Part shown: piece by piece, positions 1-6,148 of the stretch
How the letters are laid out: every line of letters starts with the position of its first letter
Numbering within the stretch: the first letter of the stretch is position 1
Program-made: the position numbers and the translations under genes
The notes under the pieces: generated by a model
Database searches by the model: none
What the model was told of the DNA's origin: nothing
What the model saw: only the letters and a program-made list of their open reading frames with translations
Assembly (NCBI GenBank): GCA_017889745.1
Contig: JAGGAG010000210.1
Span: forward strand, 1-6,148
DNA: 6,148 nucleotides
DNA from: Gemmatimonadota bacterium
GTDB lineage: Bacteria > Gemmatimonadota > Gemmatimonadetes > Gemmatimonadales > GWC2-71-9
Reading direction: 5' to 3'

Positions 1-752
1 CGCCTCAGGTTGGCCCACCGGTTCGTCGCGTCCATCACCGCGAACACCGCCGCCCGCTCGGCACTCTCCCGGATCTCCGCCGTGCCCGTCAGCAGCACCG
101 TCTCGCGGCCGCTCAACCCCTGCGCCACGATGAACACAAACTCACGATCGAACTCCTCCACCATCCGCACCCCTTCGATTGCCAGGGAGTGATCGCCCAG
201 CAGGCGATCCACCGAGGAGAGCGCGGCCTTCGCCGCCGCCTCGACCCGCCCCTTGATGTTGTCCATCGCCTCTTCCTCGGCGTGCTCCACCTGCCCGTCC
301 ATCGAGAGCGACACCTGCACCGTCACCCGGTGCGGCCGGCGGCCGGCCAGCACCGTGACGTTCTCGAAGAGCATGGCGCGCTGGAGCGAACGGTCGCGCA
401 CGGCCGTCGTCTCGAGCGCCTCCAGCGGCTTCACGTCCGCGGTCTGTGCAATGCTGATCTTGCGATGGTCGATCTTGAGGCCGAGGTGCGCCAGCAGCGC
501 CGACTCGATGTTCCGCACCAGCTGCTTGGGCTGCAGGCCCGCCTGCGCCAGCACGTGGACCTCGCTCACCTCGCCCAGCGGCGTGGTGACGACCCGCGCC
601 GACAGGATCCCCTCCAGGCTGGTGAGGAGGTTCTCGGCCCGGCGCACGCCCCACGGATCCTGCACCTCCGGCGAGGGCGACGGCCGGGGTCCCGGGCTCG
701 ACCCGGCCCCGGGCGCACCCGGCATCGGCTGACGGAACGGAGAACCGGTCAC
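1..752 (-). CDS. Conserved-looking protein of unknown function (3' end cut by window edge)
   Basis: An uninterrupted frame of 250 codons runs from a GTG at 752 off the left edge, so the C-terminus is missing. The GTG is preferred because AGGTGA lies 7 bases upstream and because it overlaps the stop of the diguanylate cyclase gene as GTGA, a typical translational-coupling arrangement; an in-frame ATG at 725 has no such site. Residues 1-33 are Pro/Gly/Ser-rich and probably flexible. Residues 36-103 look like a compact alpha/beta unit with conserved-looking blocks such as EVHVLA, PKQLVRNIES and IDHRKISIAQ. Residues from about 125 to 250 form a second alpha/beta region with alternating strands and Ala-rich helices, ending in DATNRW. 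I see no signal peptide, membrane segment, cysteine cluster or known catalytic motif. I do not recognise the family. The tight overlap suggests it works with the upstream Fe-S diguanylate cyclase, perhaps as a partner or effector, but that is inference. Confidence 0.85.
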   Translation of the reverse strand, partial: MTGSPFRQPMPGAPGAGSSPGPRPSPSPEVQDPWGVRRAENLLTSLEGILSARVVTTPLGEVSEVHVLAQAGLQPKQLVRNIESALLAHLGLKIDHRKISIAQTADVKPLEALETTAVRDRSLQRAMLFENVTVLAGRRPHRVTVQVSLSMDGQVEHAEEEAMDNIKGRVEAAAKAALSSVDRLLGDHSLAIEGVRMVEEFDREFVFIVAQGLSGRETVLLTGTAEIRESAERAAVFAVMDATNRWANLR

Positions 753-2590
753 GTGCGTGTCACCTCGTGCTGCCGAAGTCGCTGCGCCTCGGCGATGAGA
801 TTACGTCCGGCCATCTTCGCGCGATAGAGCGCGCGGTCGGCCGCCACCAGCAGGTCACCATCCGCCGGACGGTGCGGATCGAACTCCGCCACGCCGATGC
901 TCACGGTGACCAGTCCCGCCGGGTAGCCCAGTCGGCGACCCACTCCCTCGATGCCCGCCCGGAGCGCCTCGGCCACCCGCGTGGCTCCCGGGAGATCGGT
1001 CCGGGTGAGGATCACCACGAACTCGTCGCCCCCGTACCGCGCCGCCACGTCGGAGGCACGCACCGCCGCCCGGATCTCCGACGCCACCGCCCGGAGGATG
1101 TCGTTCCCCGCCTCGTGGCCATGCCGGTCGTTGACCAGCTTGAACGAGTCGAGATCGATGAACAGGACCGCGAAGGCCTCGTCACTTCGCTTGCTGCGCT
1201 CGATCTCGTACTGCAGCCGCTCCTGGAGCACCCGGTACGTGCCGAGCCCCGTCAGCACGTCCACCGCCGCCGCCCGCACCGCCTCGTTGGCCCTGCGCTC
1301 CTCGTGCGGCGGGCACTGCTTCGGGCTGGCCCGGCCCGATACCGCCGCGCGGGCGAACTGAAGGCAGGTGCTGTAGCCGCACGCCCCGCAGTCCCATGGC
1401 TTGCCGTTCGACGCCGTCCCGATCGCGGCGAGCACCGCCTCCACCGCCGCCGCGTCCGCCGGCGCCGGGCGCGGCTTGATCTCGAACGTGGCCCCGATGC
1501 TCATGGTGAACGCGCGGTCCACCACCGGGCTCCGGCTGCGAGGCGGCTCGGCACTCGCCACCAGCGCGCGCCGCCAGTAGAGCTCTTCCTTCGGGCCCGA
1601 GAGCGGGTGGTCGAGTGCACCCTCGTTCGAGAGGATGTCCACGAACCCCAGCTCGAGCCGGTCGACCGTGACAGCGCGGGCGAGCGCCGGCAGCGCATCG
1701 AGCCCGCGGACGATCCTGAACCGGCTCCCCGCCTGCCGCGATTCCTCGAGCATCGCGAGGGGCATCCCGCCCGCCGCGCTCAGGTGGCGCCGGCGCTCCT
1801 CGGGGATGCGCTGGAAGAACGTCGGCTGCGTCAGGGCGCTCACACTGCGCATGCGCAGGAGCTGCTCCAGGTCCGAGAACGTCACCACCGCATCCACCTC
1901 GGGACACGAGGGCGGCGCGACGTGTCCCGCGTACACCACCGGCAGCGACGCCCCGTATCGCGCGCGCAGGTAGCGGGTCTCGGCGACCGTCGGCGTCGCC
2001 ACCGGCGCCAGGTACGGCACCAGCTCGGGATACTGCGTCCGCACCGTCTCGACCACCACGGGATCCGTGGACCGGACCAGCGTGCCCCAGGGCTCGTCTT
2101 CCCAGAGCCGCAGGTACTCCGTGGCGACCAGTTCGTCGCCGATGACGCCCCGGGTCACCACCCGGAAACCCGCGGCGTAGCAGGCGTTGATCAGCTGTTC
2201 CGGCGTGGCCGGATAAAAATGCGCCGCCGATTCGGGGCTGAGGATCAGGGCGGCCGTTCCCTGACCTGCAAGCTCCAGCGCTCGCCCCAGTTCCCCGGTC
2301 ACCTTGACCGCCTGATGGGGGCAGGCCGGAACGCACTCTCCGCAGCGGATGCAAGACTCGTCCACTACGCGCAAAAGCGGTGCCTCCCCTACGACTTCGA
2401 TTGCATCCGAGGGGCAGATGCGCACGCAAGCCAGACACGCGACGCAGAGATCAGCGTCGATCAGGAAGCTCAGCAAGGACTTTCCCGTACGGGGAGGGAG
2501 GGGAACGCGTTCAGAATATCGGCACGTCGCTTCGCTAGTGTCAAGACTCGATGGAGTGCAAATTTTTGACAGTCGTCCGGTCAGCCGCAT
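749..2590 (-). CDS. Fe-S cluster / [FeFe]-hydrogenase-like sensor diguanylate cyclase (GGDEF)
   Basis: Probably a cytoplasmic redox-responsive enzyme making c-di-GMP from two GTP. Residues (from the ATG at 2590): two ferredoxin motifs CX2CX2CX3CP at C49-C59 and C80-C90, expected to hold two [4Fe-4S] clusters; residues about 112-345 match the [FeFe]-hydrogenase large-subunit fold (YPELVPYLAPVATP, VDAVVTFSDLEQLL), but the three H-cluster cysteine loops are lost; C401X2C404X4C409X16C426 is a further Fe-S domain of the RnfB/AcsC type; the GGDEF domain spans about 442-605, with an intact GGDEF at 520-524 and an RXXD inhibitory site at R511-D514. There is no membrane segment. The start is uncertain: the ATG lacks a clear ribosome site and the first 38 residues look non-native, while a promoter-like sequence lies inside them. 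A TTG at 2476, giving 575 residues and placing the ferredoxin motif near the N-terminus, is plausible. The stop overlaps the next gene by 4 bases. Domain calls are firm; the sensed signal is inferred. Confidence 0.93.
   Translation of the reverse strand: MRLTGRLSKICTPSSLDTSEATCRYSERVPLPPRTGKSLLSFLIDADLCVACLACVRICPSDAIEVVGEAPLLRVVDESCIRCGECVPACPHQAVKVTGELGRALELAGQGTAALILSPESAAHFYPATPEQLINACYAAGFRVVTRGVIGDELVATEYLRLWEDEPWGTLVRSTDPVVVETVRTQYPELVPYLAPVATPTVAETRYLRARYGASLPVVYAGHVAPPSCPEVDAVVTFSDLEQLLRMRSVSALTQPTFFQRIPEERRRHLSAAGGMPLAMLEESRQAGSRFRIVRGLDALPALARAVTVDRLELGFVDILSNEGALDHPLSGPKEELYWRRALVASAEPPRSRSPVVDRAFTMSIGATFEIKPRPAPADAAAVEAVLAAIGTASNGKPWDCGACGYSTCLQFARAAVSGRASPKQCPPHEERRANEAVRAAAVDVLTGLGTYRVLQERLQYEIERSKRSDEAFAVLFIDLDSFKLVNDRHGHEAGNDILRAVASEIRAAVRASDVAARYGGDEFVVILTRTDLPGATRVAEALRAGIEGVGRRLGYPAGLVTVSIGVAEFDPHRPADGDLLVAADRALYRAKMAGRNLIAEAQRLRQHEVTRT
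2515..2544 (-). promoter_or_regulatory. Candidate sigma-70-type promoter for the Fe-S diguanylate cyclase
   Basis: On the minus strand a perfect -35 TTGACA (2544-2539) is followed after 18 bases by GATATT (2520-2515), a 4-of-6 match to the -10 box. Transcription would start near 2508, downstream of the ATG at 2590 but about 30 bases before the alternative TTG start at 2476. This would give the cyclase and the coupled unknown gene their own promoter, separate from the sigma-54 activator gene. It is based on pattern alone, and promoter consensus in this organism is unknown. Confidence 0.4.
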
Positions 2591-2603
2591 TCTGCGCGGC
2601 CAA

Positions 2604-2842
2604 TCAGGAGTCGAGATTGTAGGCTCTTATTTTACGGTACAAGGTTCGTTCACCGATGCCCAATTGCTCCGCCGCCCGTCGCCGATTTCCACGGAAATCC
2701 TTGAGCGCAGCGGCGATAGCGGCCCGCTCCACCTCCGCCATTGTCATGCCGGGCCGGTAGACGATCTCCTCCGGCTCGGGCTCGTCGATGGGGGTGACCG
2801 AAATCTCGCCAATCTCCGCCCGGCCCTCCCACCCCCACCCCC
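2604..2842 (-). pseudogene. Displaced Fis-type DNA-binding C-terminus of the sigma-54 activator
   Basis: This stretch encodes the end of the upstream sigma-54 activator in a different reading frame. It reads through a linker (EISVTPIDEPEPEEIVYRPG) into a typical Fis-family helix-turn-helix, with blocks MTMAEVERAAIAAALKDF, GNRRRAAEQLGIGERTLYRK and IRAYNLDS, then a TGA at 2606-2604. Bacterial enhancer-binding proteins of the NtrC class end in just this way, so it is not an independent gene; it has no convincing start or ribosome site of its own. Moving forward one base at the G-rich tract at 2824-2842 joins it to the preceding frame and gives a complete protein of 464 residues. It may reflect a one-base sequencing or assembly error, a true mutation, or recoding; the sequence cannot decide. 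Confidence 0.85.
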
Positions 2843-3999
2843 TGGCTGATCCGGACCGGCAGGAGGCTTCCAGCCCCTTCCAGCACGTCCCGGGGGATGT
2901 CGCTGGCACGGATCTCGGCACCGGGGGCCAGGACCACCATGGATTCGATGAGGTTCCGGAGCTGCCTGATGTTTCCAGGCCACGGTGCGCTGACGAGTAC
3001 ATCCATCGCTTCGGGGGTGATGCCCCGGAAGTGACGGTCGTGAGTCCTGGCGAACTCGCGGATGAACCGCCGCACCAGCAGTGGGATGTCCCCCCGGCGC
3101 TCCCGGAGCGGCGGCAGGTAGATGTTGAGGACGTTGAGGCGGTAGAAGAGGTCCTCCCGGAACTCGCCCACCGTCACCGCGTCGCGGATGTTCCGGTTGG
3201 TGGCCGCCAGCACGCGGACGTCCACCTTGATCGCCTGGCTGCCGCCCACCCGGTAGAAGGTGCGGGTCTCGAGCACCCGGAGGAGCTTCACCTGGATCGC
3301 GGCCGAGGTCTCGCCGATCTCGTCGAGGAAGAGCGTGCCCCCGTCGGCCAGCTCGAACCGGCCGAGGCGGCGCTCCGCCGCTCCGGTGAAGGAGCCCTTC
3401 TCGTGCCCGAACAGCTCGCTCTCCAGCAGCGTCTCGGGCAGGGCTCCGCAGTTGACCGCGATGAAGGCCTTGCCGCGCCTCGATGACAGGTCGTGCAGCG
3501 CCTTGGCCACGAGTTCCTTGCCGGTGCCCGATTCTCCCTGGATGAGCACGGTGCTCGACACCGGCGCCATCTGTTCGATCCGCACCAGCACTTCCTGGAT
3601 CGGCGCGCTCTCTCCCACGATCCCGGTGCGCTCCTGCAGCCGCCGGCGCTCGATGAGCCGCCGCGCCACCGCGACCACCTCTTCGGGGTGCGCCGGCTTG
3701 CTCATCACGCCGGTGACGCCCAGCTGCACCGCCTTTTCCGCCCGCTCGGAGTCGGTGTGTTCCACGAGGGCCAGCGTCGACACCTCCCGGTCATGGGCGT
3801 ACGCCACCAGGTGCCGCGCCGGCGGCTCGTACAGCGCGCCGGTGAGGATGATCAGCGCCGGATGCTCCCGCCGCACGGCGCTGCGCGCGTCGTCGAGCGC
3901 CGAGATGGTGTTGGTGGCAAAGCCGGCGGCCTCGAAGGCGGCGTTGAGCGGCACCGCGGTTTCGAGATCGTCGAGCGTGATGAGCACCTTGTCGGCCAT
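2650..3999 (-). CDS. Sigma-54-dependent activator with degenerate receiver domain; C-terminus frameshifted
   Basis: An NtrC-class enhancer-binding ATPase that would remodel sigma-54 RNA polymerase at -24/-12 promoters. Residues 1-115 form a receiver-like domain that keeps the acidic pair D10-D11 and K101-P102, but has T53 where the phosphorylated aspartate belongs, so ordinary phosphorelay control is unlikely. The AAA+ domain (about 126-375) is complete: Walker A GESGTGKE 155-162, the sigma-54 contact loop as GSFTGA 202-207, Walker B LFLDE 223-227, sensor I ATNR 266-269, arginine-finger region FREDLFYRL 280-288, and WPGNIRQLRN 340-349 with Q where the family usually has E. After about Q386 this frame turns to Gly/Arg-rich nonsense and stops at 2650, while the true Fis-type helix-turn-helix continues in another frame to 2604. 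As read, the product would lack DNA binding. The ATG at 3999 shares one base with the mog stop (TGATG), implying translational coupling. Its target genes are unknown. Confidence 0.92.
   Translation of the reverse strand: MADKVLITLDDLETAVPLNAAFEAAGFATNTISALDDARSAVRREHPALIILTGALYEPPARHLVAYAHDREVSTLALVEHTDSERAEKAVQLGVTGVMSKPAHPEEVVAVARRLIERRRLQERTGIVGESAPIQEVLVRIEQMAPVSSTVLIQGESGTGKELVAKALHDLSSRRGKAFIAVNCGALPETLLESELFGHEKGSFTGAAERRLGRFELADGGTLFLDEIGETSAAIQVKLLRVLETRTFYRVGGSQAIKVDVRVLAATNRNIRDAVTVGEFREDLFYRLNVLNIYLPPLRERRGDIPLLVRRFIREFARTHDRHFRGITPEAMDVLVSAPWPGNIRQLRNLIESMVVLAPGAEIRASDIPRDVLEGAGSLLPVRISQGVGVGGPGGDWRDFGHPHRRARAGGDRLPARHDNGGGGAGRYRRCAQGFPWKSATGGGAIGHR
2824..2842 (-). other. G-quadruplex-type tract at the frameshift point
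   Basis: The coding strand reads GGGGGTGGGGGTGGGAGGG: four runs of at least three G separated by single-base loops, about the most stable quadruplex pattern possible, and it would be present in the mRNA. It sits in the linker between the AAA+ domain and the helix-turn-helix of the sigma-54 activator, exactly where the reading frame changes. Such tracts are prone to polymerase slippage and to sequencing error. Quadruplex formation itself is predicted, not shown. Confidence 0.7.
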
Positions 4000-4481
4000 C
4001 AGTGATCCACTCCGCTTCCCTTGAGCAGCGCCACGGCGTGCTCGAGCAGGTCATCCAGCACTGCCAGGCCGTCGCGGACCCCGCCGGTGCTGCCCGGGAG
4101 GTTCACGATGAGGGTGCGGCCGCGCACGCCGGACACGCCGCGCGACAGCGCCGCACGATGAAATCGGGGATAGACCGCGTGACGCAGCGCCTCGGCGATG
4201 CCGGGCGCCTCCTTTTCCAGTACCGCGAGCGTGGCCTCGGGCGTCACGTCGCGTGGGGTGAGCCCGGTGCCCCCGGTGGTGAGGATGACGTCCACCGTTC
4301 CGCCATCCGCCCATCGGGCCAGCGCGGGGCCGATCGTCGCCGTCTCGTCGGCCACCAGGGCCCGCTCGGCGACGGCGTAACCCTTCCCCGTCGCCCAGGC
4401 TGCGATGGCGTCTCCCGATCCGTCGGCGCGCTCGCCGCGGGCGCCGGCATCGGAGATCGTGAGAATGCCCAGCCGGATCAT
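3999..4481 (-). CDS. mog: MogA/MoaB-family molybdenum cofactor biosynthesis protein
   Basis: Molybdopterin adenylyltransferase-type protein. MogA activates molybdopterin with ATP, giving the adenylylated intermediate used for molybdate insertion; the enzyme is cytosolic. The 160 residues form one MPT-binding domain. Visible motifs are LTISDAGARGE at 7-17, the TTGGTG loop at 68-73, RDVTPEAT at 77-84 and LIVNLPGS in the C-terminal part. D45 and D78 align with Asp49 and Asp82 of E. coli MogA, both known to matter for activity, which favours MogA over a non-catalytic MoaB; the length, however, is close to short MoaB-type proteins, so the symbol is provisional. AGGG lies 7 bases before the ATG, within a G-rich leader. 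gcvT ends 37 bases upstream, and the TGA shares its first base with the start of the sigma-54 activator, so the genes are probably on one message. No other cofactor or molybdoenzyme genes are in the window. Confidence 0.93.
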   Translation of the reverse strand: MIRLGILTISDAGARGERADGSGDAIAAWATGKGYAVAERALVADETATIGPALARWADGGTVDVILTTGGTGLTPRDVTPEATLAVLEKEAPGIAEALRHAVYPRFHRAALSRGVSGVRGRTLIVNLPGSTGGVRDGLAVLDDLLEHAVALLKGSGVDH

Positions 4482-4506
4482 CCCGCCGCCCTGTTGCCCT
4501 GCCCCC
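4482..4506 (-). other. Potential G-quadruplex in the mog leader
   Basis: The coding strand of the short gcvT-mog gap holds four G runs (4506-4502, 4499-4497, 4491-4489, 4484-4482) with loops of 2, 5 and 4 bases, fitting the usual G3+N1-7 rule. The last run touches the mog ATG, and the likely ribosome site AGGG lies inside the tract, so folding could affect initiation. In DNA this rich in GC such a pattern may arise by chance. Confidence 0.4.
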
Positions 4507-4518
4507 TCGCCGATGTCC

Positions 4519-5622
<1,104 letters not shown>

Positions 5623-5633
5623 TGGTGACTTTG

Positions 5634-5702
5634 GTAAACGGTGAACGGTGAACAGTGAACGGGAGCGGTGAACCTGTTTACGGTTCACCGTTCACCGTTC
5701 AC
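5634..5702. repeat. Inverted array of heptamers between argF and gcvT
   Basis: On the plus strand four direct heptamers (gtaaacg, gtgaacg, gtgaaca, gtgaacg; 5634-5661) face four inverted ones (tgtttac, ggttcac, cgttcac, cgttcac; 5675-5702) across a 13-base spacer that holds another gtgaacc at 5668-5674. The two 28-base arms pair at 24 of 28 positions, so DNA or mRNA could form a long hairpin. The argF stop codon (5701-5699) lies inside the last heptamer. There is no following T tract in the transcribed direction, so it is not an ordinary intrinsic terminator. It resembles dispersed intergenic palindromes or tandem heptamers known in several bacteria; its family is not identified. Confidence 0.88.
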
Positions 5703-6148
5703 GCTCCTCCCATGAGCATCGCCATCAGTGCCTTCTGCGCGTGCAGCCGGTTCTCGGCCTGGTCCCACACCCGCGACTGCGGCCCCTCGAGCACCGCCTC
5801 GGTCACCTCTTCGCCGCGGTGGGCGGGGAGGCAATGGAGGAAGATCGCCGACGGTGCCGCGTCGGCCATGAGGCCCTGGTCCACGATGAATCCCCTGAAC
5901 GCCGCGGCGCGCAGCTCCTGCTCCGCCTCCTGGCCCATCGACGCCCACACGTCGGTGTTCACCACGTCGGCGCCCCGCGCCGCCTCCTGGGGCGACCGGG
6001 TGAGCGTGATGCGGGTGCGCTGCGACGCCTGGGAGAGGAGCTCCGGATCGGGGTCGTAGCCTTCGGGACACGCCAGCCGCAGCTCGAAGCCGAGCGCCGC
6101 CGCCGCCTCGATCCAGCTGTGCGCCATGTTGTTCCCGTCGCCGATCCA
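5699..6148 (-). CDS. argF: Ornithine carbamoyltransferase, C-terminal part (5' end beyond window)
   Basis: This is the last 150 codons of the enzyme that joins ornithine and carbamoyl phosphate to make citrulline in arginine synthesis; the N-terminal carbamoyl phosphate domain lies outside the window. The visible part is the ornithine-binding domain: WIGDGNNMAHSW at its start, NTDVWASMGQE containing the SMG ornithine loop, and FLHCLPAHRGEEVT with the conserved Cys of the HCLP motif, then WDQAENRLHAQKALM near the end. The HCLP and SMG motifs favour ornithine over aspartate as substrate; an acetylornithine-type variant cannot be fully excluded from this part alone. The TGA stop falls inside the first unit of the heptamer array, and gcvT starts 76 bases later on the same strand. 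The frame is clean throughout. Confidence 0.96.
   Translation of the reverse strand, partial: WIGDGNNMAHSWIEAAAALGFELRLACPEGYDPDPELLSQASQRTRITLTRSPQEAARGADVVNTDVWASMGQEAEQELRAAAFRGFIVDQGLMADAAPSAIFLHCLPAHRGEEVTEAVLEGPQSRVWDQAENRLHAQKALMAMLMGGA

Noticed and set aside
142..654. A 170-codon minus-strand frame
   Set aside because: It is Gly/Arg/Ala-rich and overlaps the better frame 1-752, which has a good ribosome site, balanced composition and secondary-structure-like pattern.
767..2569. A 600-codon open frame on the plus strand
   Set aside because: It lies opposite the Fe-S/GGDEF gene, is rich in Arg, His and Pro as expected of antisense frames in GC-rich DNA, and shows no family motif.
2566..2593. 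Plus-strand promoter starting from TTGACA at 2566
   Set aside because: The -10 candidate (CATTCT) is poor and it would only drive antisense transcription into the activator gene.
2584..2600. Stem-loop (GCCGC, 7-base loop, GCGGC) after the activator gene as a terminator
   Set aside because: The stem is only 5 base pairs and no T tract follows it directly; chance is likely in GC-rich sequence.
2584..2603. Sigma-54 promoter (TTGGCCGCGCAGAATGC) before the Fe-S cyclase
   Set aside because: The GG and GC elements are 11 bases apart rather than the strictly required 10, so the match is not acceptable despite the tempting neighbouring activator.
5623..5688. Upstream GTG start extending gcvT by 22 residues
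   Set aside because: The extra residues are a translation of the heptamer array, and family homology begins directly after the ATG at 5622.
5623..5702. Glycine riboswitch before gcvT
   Set aside because: The 76-base gap is almost entirely heptamer repeat and is too short and unlike the aptamer consensus.

Overview
This is a GC-rich bacterial window in which every supportable gene lies on the minus strand, so the genes read from right to left. The organism cannot be fixed from the sequence alone. High GC, very tight gene packing, a sigma-54 activator and an Fe-S/GGDEF fusion fit a free-living Gram-negative-type bacterium; Gemmatimonadota is my best guess, but it is inference only.

The right half is housekeeping metabolism. 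The 3' end of ornithine carbamoyltransferase (argF, running off the right edge) is followed, after a 76-base gap filled by an inverted array of heptamers, by a complete aminomethyltransferase of the glycine cleavage system (gcvT). A MogA/MoaB-type molybdenum cofactor protein follows 37 bases later.

The left half is regulatory. The Mog stop and the next start share one base (TGATG), leading into a sigma-54-dependent activator. Its receiver-like N-terminus lacks the phospho-accepting aspartate, and its Fis-type DNA-binding domain is displaced into another frame at a G-rich tract that also has the form of a very strong G-quadruplex. Next comes the most striking gene: two ferredoxin clusters, an [FeFe]-hydrogenase-like domain without its H-cluster cysteines, a third Fe-S cluster domain and an intact GGDEF diguanylate cyclase with an inhibitory I-site. 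A GTGA overlap couples it to a conserved-looking protein of unknown function that runs off the left edge.

Working model (inference): the Fe-S/pseudo-hydrogenase module senses redox state, iron or oxygen and sets c-di-GMP production, the coupled unknown protein acts with it, and the sigma-54 activator is part of the same regulatory locus. argF, gcvT and mog look like ordinary neighbours. No RNA genes, CRISPR arrays, insertion sequences or phage genes were seen, and no gap between genes exceeds about 80 bases.
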